A DNA stretch of 7,015 nt from Alphaproteobacteria bacterium (GTDB lineage: Bacteria > Pseudomonadota > Alphaproteobacteria > ATCC43930 > CGMCC-115725), in NCBI GenBank assembly GCA_030039775.1, contig JASHUX010000049.1, positions 1 through 7,015 on the forward strand. The letters run 5' to 3'. Below the pieces are notes generated by a model. It was given only the letters and a program-made list of their open reading frames with translations, was not told the DNA's origin and ran no database searches. Made by a program: the position numbers and the translations under genes. Positions 1-6,281 of the stretch are shown one piece after another (the stretch's first letter is position 1; each line of letters begins with the position of its first letter).

Positions 1-2
1 GC

Positions 3-59
3 GCGTGGCTCGACCGCGTCGCCGCGCAGCCTCACCACATTCCGATCGCGCAAGGCTAG
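3..59 (+). CDS. 3' end of a probable glutathione S-transferase family gene (partial)
   Basis: Reading frame 3 is open from the window edge to a TAG at 57-59 and encodes the 18-residue tail AWLDRVAAQPHHIPIAQG. The pattern W-L-x-R-V-x-x-Q-P-x-H-I-P-I is typical of the last helix and tail of bacterial glutathione S-transferase family proteins, where it follows the C-terminal helical domain. Only this tail is visible, so substrate, activity and start cannot be judged. The gap to the fzlA start is 42 bases with no visible terminator, so the two genes may be co-transcribed. The family call is an inference from a short tail and is moderately uncertain; that a gene ends here is better supported than its name. 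Confidence 0.5.
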   Translation, partial: AWLDRVAAQPHHIPIAQG

Positions 60-101
60 GTTTTCTGGTCAATGGCGGCGAATCGCGCTTACTTTAGCGC
101 G

Positions 102-770
102 ATGCGTTTGCTGTACCATCTTTGGCTGTCGCCGACCTGCCGCAAGATTCGGATCGCGCTCGCGGAAAAGGGCCTCGACTTCACCATGAAGGTGGAGCGC
201 ATTTGGGAGCGTCGCCCGGAGTTTCTGGCGCTCAATCCCGCCGGCGAGGTGCCGGTGCTGATCGAACCGGAAGGCTCGGTGCTGGCCGATTCGGGCGCGA
301 TTGCCGAGTTTCTCGACGAGGTCTACCGCGACAAACTGCTTTTGGGTCTCAATCCGCTGGACCGCGCCGAGGTGCGCCGGTTGGTCGCGTGGTTCGACGT
401 CAAGATGAACGCCGAAGTCACCGACAACCTCGTCGGCGAAAAAATGATGAAGCGGTTTCTCGGATTTGGCGAACCGAACTCAGCGCGCATCCGCGCCGGC
501 AAGATCAATATCGGGCACCACCTTGATTACATCAGCTGGCTTGTCGAACGCCGCCGCTGGCTTGCAGGCGAGCATTTTTCTTTGGCCGACGTGTGTGCCG
601 CGGCCCATCTGTCGGCGCTCGATTATCTCGGCGATGTTCCGTGGGACGAGCACGAGCCCGCGAAGGAATGGTACGCTCGAGTCAAGTCGCGACCGTCGTT
701 CCGTGGCATTCTGACCGACCATATTCCCGGCGCGCCGCCGCCAAAACATTATGCCGACCTGGATTTCTGA
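102..770 (+). CDS. fzlA: FtsZ-binding, GST-like cell division protein FzlA
   Basis: A 222-residue GST-fold protein. In Caulobacter crescentus FzlA binds FtsZ filaments, favours their curvature and links the Z-ring to activation of septal wall synthesis; it acts in the cytoplasm at the division site and is not thought to work as a glutathione transferase. The sequence shows an N-terminal thioredoxin-like domain (about 1-80) with NPAGEVPVL carrying the likely cis-proline P51, and A-D63-S64 at the usual gamma-Glu site. An all-helical C-terminal domain follows, with SLADVCAAAHLSALDYLGDVPW, and the protein ends in HYADLDF, an extreme C-terminus I recognise from FzlA. I chose ATG 102 because the family begins MRLLYHLWLSP; an ATG at 72 would add ten residues unlike the family. 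Neither start has a strong Shine-Dalgarno site. The next gene downstream is an apparently broken, unrelated one. Confidence 0.88.
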   Translation: MRLLYHLWLSPTCRKIRIALAEKGLDFTMKVERIWERRPEFLALNPAGEVPVLIEPEGSVLADSGAIAEFLDEVYRDKLLLGLNPLDRAEVRRLVAWFDVKMNAEVTDNLVGEKMMKRFLGFGEPNSARIRAGKINIGHHLDYISWLVERRRWLAGEHFSLADVCAAAHLSALDYLGDVPWDEHEPAKEWYARVKSRPSFRGILTDHIPGAPPPKHYADLDF

Positions 771-874
771 GACGGGAAGGCATGTGATGATCGGGTCCGC
801 GATGAGCGGTGCCCGACGATGAGTCGCTGATCCGCATTTGCCCCACGGCGCGACACGGCGTATGGCATCAAGCG

Positions 875-1148
875 ATGCGCGGTCTTGCCCTCGCGGCTTT
901 TTGCATCGGCTTTTTCGCCATATCGGCAAGCAGCGCACTCGCCGGTACGGATTACCGATGCCTCGCCGCTTGCCAGCAGGCCGGCTTTAAACATGCCGAT
1001 TGCAAGCTTCGCTGCGAAGTAAAGCCGCCGGCCCAATCGACCAATTCCGCATTTCCCCGGCCGACACGGCACCGATTACCGCTGTGTCGATCGCGGCACG
1101 GGCACCGGGCGGCCGCGGGCCTATTGCTTGAAAAATTGCTCCTACTAG
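875..1148 (+). pseudogene. Frameshifted small secreted protein with two Cys repeats
   Basis: ATG 875 opens a classical signal peptide (hydrophobic residues 4-22, cleavage after ALA at 23) followed by GTDYRC and a Cys pattern C-x3-C-x9-C-x3-C (C29, C33, C43, C47). A second unit, again starting GTDYRC, lies at 1068-1145 but one frame over; it reads C-x3-G-x9-C-x3-C, keeps the same spacing and ends NCSY before TAG 1146-1148. The distance 875-1148 is 274 bases, so removing one base gives an exact 90-codon protein. The second frame is open back to 1023, placing the shift between about 1023 and 1067; the CCCC run at 1055-1058 is the obvious spot. In repeat 2 the second Cys is Gly. Without a shift, the first frame runs on to a stop at 1190-1192 with no Cys repeat. 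I recall similar small secreted repeat proteins in Bradyrhizobium; function unknown. A sequencing error or a real +1 frameshift remain possible. Confidence 0.6.
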
Positions 1149-1180
1149 ATCAGTTTTTGCCTATCCCCGAATCGTTGTGC

Positions 1181-1209
1181 TTGGCGTCTTGAGGCGCCTG
1201 GTCTATAGT
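1181..1209 (+). promoter_or_regulatory. Candidate sigma70 promoter for the aminotransferase-ftsK pair
   Basis: TTGGCG (1181-1186) and TATAGT (1204-1209) are separated by exactly 17 bases, matching 4 of 6 and 5 of 6 positions of the -35 and -10 consensus. The -10 lies 40 bases upstream of the GTG at 1250, in a non-coding stretch relatively rich in A and T. A small inverted repeat, GGCGTC-TTGA-GGCGCC (1183-1198), overlaps the -35 and spacer and could be an operator or chance. Confidence 0.45.
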
Positions 1210-1238
1210 AGCGGATCGCATTTTTCATTGATTTGTCC

Positions 1239-1243
1239 GGGGA
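1239..1243 (+). promoter_or_regulatory. Ribosome binding site supporting the GTG start at 1250
   Basis: GGGGA lies 6 bases before GTG 1250. It is the only purine-rich run close to this start, and it supports GTG as the initiation codon; the next in-frame Met codon is far inside the conserved N-terminus. Confidence 0.45.
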
Positions 1244-1249
1244 TTAGAC

Positions 1250-2452
1250 GTGTCTCTTCACACGTTAAGTGCGAATTTTCAATCCCTAGAGGAATACCCC
1301 TTTACCAGGCTCAACAACTTGTTGGCGCCGGTGACGCCGCGCGCCAATGAAGCGCCGATTCTCATGTCCGTCGGGGAGCCGCAGCACGAGCCGCCGGTCT
1401 TCATGGCCGACGTCATCGCCAGGAATAGCCACCTGTGGAACCGCTATCCGGCAATGGCCGGCACCCCGGCGCTCCGCAGTACCGTAGCTAAGTGGTTGAC
1501 CTACCGCTACAAATTGCCAACCGGCATGATCGACCCCGAGCGCAACGTGATCGCGCTTTCAGGCACGAAAGAGGGGCTTTACATGGTCGCCTCTTTGGTC
1601 GTTCCCGACACAAAGGCGGGGAAGCGGCCGGTGGCCCTGATGCCGAACCCTTATTATCTCGTCTATAGCGGCGGCGCCCATATGGCCGGCGCCGAGACCA
1701 TGCCGTTGGACGCAACGGCCGAGACCGGATTCCTGCCAGACCTCGATAGCATTCCAGATGACGTTCTCGCGCGCACGGCGCTGTTCTATCTCTGCACGCC
1801 GGCCAATCCGCAGGGTGCCTGCGCCGACCTCGCCTACTATCGGAAACTGATCGGCCTTGCCCGCCGCTACGATTTCGTGCTCGCGGTCGATGAATGCTAT
1901 TCGGAGATTTACGACCGCGTTGCGCCAGTCGGCGGGCTCGAAGCCTGCGCCGCGATGGGCGGCGATCTGTCGAATGTCCTTGTGTTTCATTCGCTGTCGA
2001 AACGCTCCAACGCCGCCGGTTTGCGCATCGGCTTCGTCGCCGGCGACCCGGATCTCCTCGCCAAATTCGGTCGGCTGCGCTCGTATGGCGGTGCGCAGGT
2101 GCCGTTGCCTCTACAAGAGGCCGCCGTTGCTCTGTGGCAAGACGAGGCGCATGTCGAGGCGAACCGGGCGCTCTATCGGCGGAAGTTCGATATCTGCGAA
2201 GAAATCCTGAAAGGCCGTTTCGGGTTCTACCGGCCGGCCGGCGGATTTTTTCTCTGGCTTGATGTCGGCGACGGCGAAGCGGCGTCGCTGAAGCTGTGGC
2301 GCGACACAGGCCTGCGCTCGCTGCCGGGACCTTATATCGGCCGAGCCAACGCGCAGGGCGTCAATCCGGGTCAACGCTACATTCGTCTTGCGATCGTGCA
2401 CGACGACGACACCGTCGCGGCCGGCATGCGCCGTCTGCTGAACGTGCTCTAG
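1250..2452 (+). CDS. PLP-dependent class I/II aminotransferase, probably succinyldiaminopimelate aminotransferase (DapC type)
   Basis: A 400-residue fold-type I aminotransferase of the aspartate aminotransferase superfamily. The key residues are in register: SGTKEG near 104-109 (phosphate loop region), N186 in TPANPQG, D214 and Y217 in DECYSEIY (pyridine nitrogen and O3' contacts), Schiff-base K251 in SLSKRSNAAGLRIG with R259 eight residues later (phosphate contact), and R379 in YIRLAIV (substrate carboxylate). The length is normal and it looks fully active. Homologues I recall next to ftsK are usually called aminotransferase or DapC, the enzyme converting N-succinyl-2-amino-6-oxopimelate and glutamate to succinyl-diaminopimelate in the lysine and peptidoglycan precursor pathway; this substrate is inferred, not shown by the sequence. 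The start is GTG with GGGGA six bases upstream, behind a plausible promoter. The stop is 9 bases before ftsK, which suggests one transcript. Alternatives are other alpha-keto acid aminotransferases of the same clan. Confidence 0.85.
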   Translation: MSLHTLSANFQSLEEYPFTRLNNLLAPVTPRANEAPILMSVGEPQHEPPVFMADVIARNSHLWNRYPAMAGTPALRSTVAKWLTYRYKLPTGMIDPERNVIALSGTKEGLYMVASLVVPDTKAGKRPVALMPNPYYLVYSGGAHMAGAETMPLDATAETGFLPDLDSIPDDVLARTALFYLCTPANPQGACADLAYYRKLIGLARRYDFVLAVDECYSEIYDRVAPVGGLEACAAMGGDLSNVLVFHSLSKRSNAAGLRIGFVAGDPDLLAKFGRLRSYGGAQVPLPLQEAAVALWQDEAHVEANRALYRRKFDICEEILKGRFGFYRPAGGFFLWLDVGDGEAASLKLWRDTGLRSLPGPYIGRANAQGVNPGQRYIRLAIVHDDDTVAAGMRRLLNVL

Positions 2453-2461
2453 AGCCGCGCG

Positions 2462-4837
2462 ATGGTCAGTATCGCCGACGGCATGAGAGGACACGGCGCG
2501 GTTTCCCCCAAGTCCGGACTCCGGCGCTCGGCGCTCGCGTTCATCGGATTCATTATGCTGGTCGGCACGTTCCTGTTGGCGGCGCTGCTTGCGTCCTACG
2601 ATCACAACGATCCGTCCTGGAATCACGCCATCGATACGGCACCGGCGAATCTGCTCGGCCCGATCGGTGCCGACATCGCCGACATGCTGGTGCAGTGCTT
2701 CGGCGCGGCAGCGTTGCTGTTGCCGATCATGTTGCTCGATTGGTCCGTGCGGTTGCTTGCGGGCCGGTGGCTCCGGCGTTTTTGGCTGCGCATCATGCTG
2801 ACCTTGCCGATCATCATCACGGCAGCGCTGGCGCTGGCCATCGTGCCGCCGCCGCTGCGCTGGCCGCAACATGTCGGGTTCGGTGGCGTCGTCGGCAGCA
2901 TCGCGCGGCACTATCTTGATCCCTTCGGTGCTGCCGCCCCGGTTTCCGCGATGGCGGCGGCCGGGCTGGCGGGGCTGATTCTGATGTATGTCTCGGGGTT
3001 CGTCTTGGAGCATGTCGACGGTGAAGCTGTAGACGACGAAGATGACGAAGAGCCGGCGCGCACCGCGCCACGGCCGACGGTCAAAGAGCGTAAACCTCGC
3101 CGCGCCTTGTTCGCCGGCGTGATTGCGCGGCTGCGGCGTCCCTCGGCTGCGCCCGCGCACGCCAAAGGCGAACGCCAGGAACCGGTGTTCGAGGAGGATC
3201 GGATGATCCCGCTTGATCATGGCGTGCGGCTCCACGATCGCCCACAGCGCAAGCCCGCGGATGTCGCCGTACCGCGCGGTGCGATCAAGCGTTCCGACAC
3301 CTCACGCCAAACCTCGCTCGATCTCGGCATTGCGGAATTCGAGCTGCCGTCGCTCGATTTGTTGAACGAGCCGCCGCCGCAACGAGCCGCCGCCGTCAAT
3401 GAAGAAGCGCTGCAGCAGAACGCGCGGCTCCTGGAGAGCGTGCTCGAGGATTTCGGCATTCGCGGCGAGATCCACAAAGTCCGGCCTGGCCCGGTGGTGA
3501 CGCTGTACGAGCTTGAGCCGGCGCCCGGCATCAAGGCGTCGCGCATCATCGGCCTGGCGGACGACATCGCGCGGTCGATGAGCGCGATTTCGGCGCGCGT
3601 CGCGGTGATCCCGGGACGCAACGTTATCGGCATCGAGCTCCCGAACGTGAAGGCCGAAACCGTTTATCTGCGCGAGCTGCTGGCGTCGGAAGCCTATGAG
3701 CGCGCCAACGCGCGGCTTCCTCTTATACTCGGCAAGGATATCGGCGGCGCGCCGGTGACGGCTGACCTCGCCCATATGCCGCATCTACTCATCGCGGGCA
3801 CGACCGGCTCCGGCAAGTCGGTCGGCATCAACACGATGATCCTTTCGCTGCTCTATCGGCTGGCGCCCGACAAGTGCCGGTTCATCATGATCGACCCGAA
3901 GATGCTGGAGCTGTCGATGTATGACGGCATTCCGCACTTGCTCTGCCCGGTCGTCACCGATCCGAAGAAAGCGGTGGTGGCGCTCAAGTGGACCGTCCGC
4001 GAGATGGAAGGGCGCTACCGCGCCATGACCAAGCTCGGCGTGCGCAATATCGACGGCTACAACCAGCGCCTCAAGGAAGCGCGCGCCAAGGGCAAAACGC
4101 TGACCCATCGCGTGCAGACCGGCTTCGATCCCGAGACTGGCGCGCCGCAATACGAGGAAGAACCGCTTAATATGGATCCGCTGCCGCTGATCGTGGTGGT
4201 GGTGGACGAGATGGCCGATCTCATGCTGGTCGCCGGCAAGGATATCGAGGCGGCGGTCCAGCGCCTGGCGCAGATGGCGCGGGCTGCCGGCATCCACATC
4301 CTGATGGCGACGCAACGACCCTCGGTCGACGTGATCACCGGCACCATCAAGGCCAACCTGCCGACCCGGATCAGCTTCCAGGTTACGTCGAAGATCGACA
4401 GCCGCACCATTCTTGGCGAGGCGGGCGCCGAGCAGCTCTTGGGCCGCGGCGACATGCTCTACATGGCGGGCGGCGGCCGTATCACGCGCGTCCACGGGCC
4501 GTTCGTCTCCGACCGCGAGGTCGAGGCGATCGTGAAATTCCTCAAGGAGAACGGGCCGCCGCCGTCTTACATCGACGACATCACCGAGGACGAGGACTCC
4601 GAAGAGTTCGGCGCGGCCTCGGGAGCCGACGACGGCGACGGCGGTAATCTTTACGACCGCGCGGTCGCGCTGGTCTGCCGCGAGCGCAAGGCCACGACGA
4701 GCTATCTCCAGCGCCGTTTCGGCATCGGCTACAACAAGGCCGCCAATCTGATCGAACAGATGGAAAAGGCGGGCGTGATTTCCGCGCCCAACCATGTCGG
4801 TAAGCGCGAAGTCCTGGCACAGGACGTAGCCGATTGA
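2462..4837 (+). CDS. ftsK: DNA translocase FtsK
   Basis: A 791-residue FtsK/SpoIIIE protein, which anchors at the septum and pumps chromosomal DNA toward dif, where it activates XerCD recombination. Order: four membrane segments (about 24-45, 75-94, 109-128, 160-182); a linker of roughly 110 residues, acidic first (DDEDDEEP) and then basic and proline-rich; the alpha/beta motor from about 294 with Walker A GTTGSGKS (K452) and Walker B LIVVVVDE (D582, E583); and a C-terminal gamma winged helix (about 730-785) with QRRFGIGYNKAANLIEQMEKAG, the part that reads KOPS-type polar sequences. It is far shorter than E. coli FtsK (1329 residues) because the linker is short, as in other alphaproteobacteria. 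ATG 2462 has no clear Shine-Dalgarno site but is 9 bases after the aminotransferase stop, so coupling is likely; Met8 is an alternative start. The last base of its TGA stop begins the heptad element. Confidence 0.96.
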   Translation: MVSIADGMRGHGAVSPKSGLRRSALAFIGFIMLVGTFLLAALLASYDHNDPSWNHAIDTAPANLLGPIGADIADMLVQCFGAAALLLPIMLLDWSVRLLAGRWLRRFWLRIMLTLPIIITAALALAIVPPPLRWPQHVGFGGVVGSIARHYLDPFGAAAPVSAMAAAGLAGLILMYVSGFVLEHVDGEAVDDEDDEEPARTAPRPTVKERKPRRALFAGVIARLRRPSAAPAHAKGERQEPVFEEDRMIPLDHGVRLHDRPQRKPADVAVPRGAIKRSDTSRQTSLDLGIAEFELPSLDLLNEPPPQRAAAVNEEALQQNARLLESVLEDFGIRGEIHKVRPGPVVTLYELEPAPGIKASRIIGLADDIARSMSAISARVAVIPGRNVIGIELPNVKAETVYLRELLASEAYERANARLPLILGKDIGGAPVTADLAHMPHLLIAGTTGSGKSVGINTMILSLLYRLAPDKCRFIMIDPKMLELSMYDGIPHLLCPVVTDPKKAVVALKWTVREMEGRYRAMTKLGVRNIDGYNQRLKEARAKGKTLTHRVQTGFDPETGAPQYEEEPLNMDPLPLIVVVVDEMADLMLVAGKDIEAAVQRLAQMARAAGIHILMATQRPSVDVITGTIKANLPTRISFQVTSKIDSRTILGEAGAEQLLGRGDMLYMAGGGRITRVHGPFVSDREVEAIVKFLKENGPPPSYIDDITEDEDSEEFGAASGADDGDGGNLYDRAVALVCRERKATTSYLQRRFGIGYNKAANLIEQMEKAGVISAPNHVGKREVLAQDVAD

Positions 4838-4921
4838 GTCTTAAGTCTTGAGTTTTCAGTCGTCAGTTTTCAGTGGACTCAAATCTTGGACCTGATAACT
4901 GACCGCTGATGACTGACAACT
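4837..4921. repeat. 85-base heptad-phased, dyad-symmetric intergenic element
   Basis: AGT recurs every seven bases at 4837, 4844, 4851, 4858, 4865 and 4872. In the right half CT recurs every seven bases at 4878, 4885, 4892, 4899, 4906, 4913 and 4920. The best-conserved units are NNNTCAG (4853-4873, three copies) and their complement CTGANNN (4892-4919, four copies). Bases 4850-4866 pair with 4906-4922 with 15 Watson-Crick pairs, one G-T pair and one mismatch, separated by a 39-base loop that holds further partial pairing. The element begins on the last base of the ftsK stop and ends inside codon 5 of the HIT gene, whose ATG (4909-4911) lies in the stem. No T-run follows, so it is not a standard terminator. 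Heptanucleotide repeats are known in cyanobacterial intergenic DNA; I cannot say whether this one is related. Confidence 0.75.
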
Positions 4922-5370
4922 CCGCTTGGCAAGCCGATCGTTTCGGGTCCGCGGAGCGCGGCGAGAATCCGATGTTTGTCGCGCAAATGACGACGGGGCT
5001 GGTCTTCTTGCACGACGCGCAATTCCTGCCCGGATGGTGCGTGCTCTTTGCCCGGCCCGAGGTCGGCAAGCTCGAGGATCTGCCGCCCGAGCGCGCGCGC
5101 GATTTTCTCCGCGACATGGCGAAGCTCGGCCGCGCCGTGAGCCGCGCCTGCGCGCCGCGACGCGTCAATTACGCGATCTACGGCAACACCGCACCGGTTT
5201 TGCATGCCCATGTCGTGCCGCGTTACGGTTGGGAACCGGCGGACCGGATCACACAGCCGGTCTGGACCTATCCCGTCGAGCAATGGCGCGACATGGCGCT
5301 CGATTATGACCCAGCGCAGCATGCGGCACTGCGCGACAAGATTCATGCCGCCCTAGTTGACCACCGGTAG
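4909..5370 (+). CDS. HIT (histidine triad) family protein
   Basis: A 153-residue HIT-fold protein; the family hydrolyses or transfers nucleotidyl groups from substrates such as dinucleoside polyphosphates or AMP-lysine adducts. The active-site strand reads H99-A-H101-V-V103-P104, so the first His and the central His (the nucleophile in well-studied HIT enzymes) are present, while the third position of the triad is Val. The N-terminal WQADRFGSAERGENP and the FLPGWCVLFAR strand match a subgroup I recall in proteobacteria annotated as HIT domain proteins; the substrate is unknown. ATG 4909 is the only usual start codon that keeps this N-terminus, since an in-frame TGA lies at 4900-4902; ATG 4972 would remove it. 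No Shine-Dalgarno site is visible, and the start codon sits in the right arm of the heptad element, whose hairpin would enclose it. It may depend on ftsK read-through. Base composition resembles ftsK. Confidence 0.85.
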   Translation: MTDNSAWQADRFGSAERGENPMFVAQMTTGLVFLHDAQFLPGWCVLFARPEVGKLEDLPPERARDFLRDMAKLGRAVSRACAPRRVNYAIYGNTAPVLHAHVVPRYGWEPADRITQPVWTYPVEQWRDMALDYDPAQHAALRDKIHAALVDHR

Positions 5371-5409
5371 ATCGCTGGTGTTTTCTACATCCCTTGGTTG
5401 CTTCCGAAC

Positions 5410-5414
5410 GAGGA
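5410..5414 (+). promoter_or_regulatory. Ribosome binding site choosing ATG 5419
   Basis: GAGGA ends four bases before ATG 5419. The spacing is slightly short but it is the only good site here, and it favours ATG 5419 over the in-frame TTG at 5398, which has no such site and would add seven residues before the zinc motif. Confidence 0.5.
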
Positions 5415-5418
5415 TCGG

Positions 5419-6273
5419 ATGGCCGACTGCAAATACTGTGGGCAACCGGCGGGCTTTTTGCGCCATGTCCACAAGGAATGTGAAGGCAAGCACGAGGACG
5501 GGCAGAAAGCCATCATTGCTTCCATTTCTTCTGCGATTACGGATCCACTAACTGGTCTCGCGGGAACCTCACTTACGGGCAAGATCAGCGAAATCGCCGA
5601 ACAATGCTTCATTCCATCGGCCGAACGCCGCCAATTGGCAATTCGAGCTTGGCGCGACGCTGTAAACAACTCCCTCCACGACAACATTTTGGACGAGGCA
5701 ACCGAAAATCGACTAATGGAGCTAAAGAATCGACTCGAACTTTCCCAAGAGGAACTCGATGGGGCCGGCGCAATCACTTCTGGCGCTTATACACGCGTCA
5801 TAAAATCTGGCGTCATTCGGGATTTGCTGAACGGAGTAATTCCGCAACGCATAAATGTTGCGGGGGACATTCCGATCAACTTCCAAAAAGGTGAAAGGAT
5901 CGTTTGGGTATTTAATGGCGTGTCATACCTCGAAGATCGGACGCGTCGCCAATATGTTGGTCGATCTCAGGGCGTCAGCATTCGAGTAATGAAGGGCGTC
6001 TATTACCGCACCGGATCATTCGCCGGCCAACCCATCACGTACAGTGAACGGGTCCATTTGGATACAGGAAGTGTCGCCGTCACAGACAAAAACTTTTATT
6101 TCATCGGTACATCTAAAAGCATGCGCATCCCATACAAGAAAATCGTCTCGTTTCAACCGTTCACCGATGGCGTTGGCATAACGCGCGATTTGGTCAGCGC
6201 GAAACTACAAACATTCGTCACGGGCGATGGTTGGTTTACGTACAATCTCGTTTCAAATCTTGCCCAGCTATAG
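5419..6273 (+). CDS. Protein of unknown function: N-terminal zinc-ribbon-like motif, helical middle, PH/GRAM-like C-terminus
   Basis: A 284-residue protein that I cannot name. Residues 4-21 read CKYCGQPAGFLRHVHKEC, with C4, C7, H18 and C21 (H16 as an alternative) as likely zinc ligands. Residues about 28-145 are predicted by eye to be helical and amphipathic, including LDEATENRLMELKNRLELS, a pattern reminiscent of small helical TerB- or SHOCT-like modules. From about 155 the protein is beta-rich: KGERIVWVFNGVSY, then GSVAVTDKNFYFIGTSKS (217-234) and IPYKKIVSFQPF (237-248), the order seen in bacterial PH/GRAM-like domains where 'visible in T-D-K-x-x-Y-F' strands precede a Y-x-K-I strand. It ends GDGWFTYNL. 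No signal peptide or membrane segment is seen. GC content is clearly lower than in the flanking genes (40-43% in two 60-base lines I counted, versus 63% in an ftsK line), which suggests transfer. The zinc and fold assignments are inferences from pattern. Confidence 0.75.
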   Translation: MADCKYCGQPAGFLRHVHKECEGKHEDGQKAIIASISSAITDPLTGLAGTSLTGKISEIAEQCFIPSAERRQLAIRAWRDAVNNSLHDNILDEATENRLMELKNRLELSQEELDGAGAITSGAYTRVIKSGVIRDLLNGVIPQRINVAGDIPINFQKGERIVWVFNGVSYLEDRTRRQYVGRSQGVSIRVMKGVYYRTGSFAGQPITYSERVHLDTGSVAVTDKNFYFIGTSKSMRIPYKKIVSFQPFTDGVGITRDLVSAKLQTFVTGDGWFTYNLVSNLAQL

Positions 6274-6281
6274 GCTCTAAA

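Noticed and set aside
72..101. Longer N-terminus for FzlA from ATG 72
   Set aside because: The family starts at MRLLYHLWLSP; the ten extra residues do not look conserved and neither start has a better ribosome binding site.
809..1192. A single 127-residue protein read from GTG 809 to the stop at 1190-1192
   Set aside because: The signal peptide begins at ATG 875, and the part after about 1065 loses the Cys repeat that continues in another frame, so this frame is not the original gene.
1183..1198. Terminator for the Cys-rich gene
   Set aside because: The six-pair stem is short, includes a G-T pair and is not followed by T residues; it fits better as part of the promoter region.
2111..3235. 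Long open frame on the minus strand (374 codons) across the aminotransferase-ftsK junction
   Set aside because: It is antisense to two well-supported genes, its product is low-complexity and rich in Arg, Gln and His as expected from reading GC-rich coding DNA backwards, and it has no recognisable domain.
3785..4795. Open frame on the minus strand (336 codons) inside ftsK
   Set aside because: It mirrors the FtsK motor and gamma regions; the Arg-, His- and Asp-rich product has no domain and is explained by codon bias on the sense strand.
4837..4921. CRISPR-like array
   Set aside because: The period is seven bases with variable units, there are no spacers of constant length, and there are no cas genes nearby.
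4850..4922. Rho-independent terminator after ftsK
   Set aside because: The stem is long, AT-rich in parts, has a 39-base loop and no following T-run, and it overlaps the next gene's start.
5357..5390. Promoter for the zinc-ribbon/PH-like gene with TTGACC at 5357-5362
   Set aside because: The -35-like hexamer is good, but no acceptable -10 box occurs at 16-18 bases; the nearest TA-containing hexamers are weak and badly spaced.
6231..6281. Upstream start for the cupin at ATG 6231
   Set aside because: It would overlap the preceding gene by 43 bases and add 17 residues that precede the natural-looking MSETKYPAAL start.
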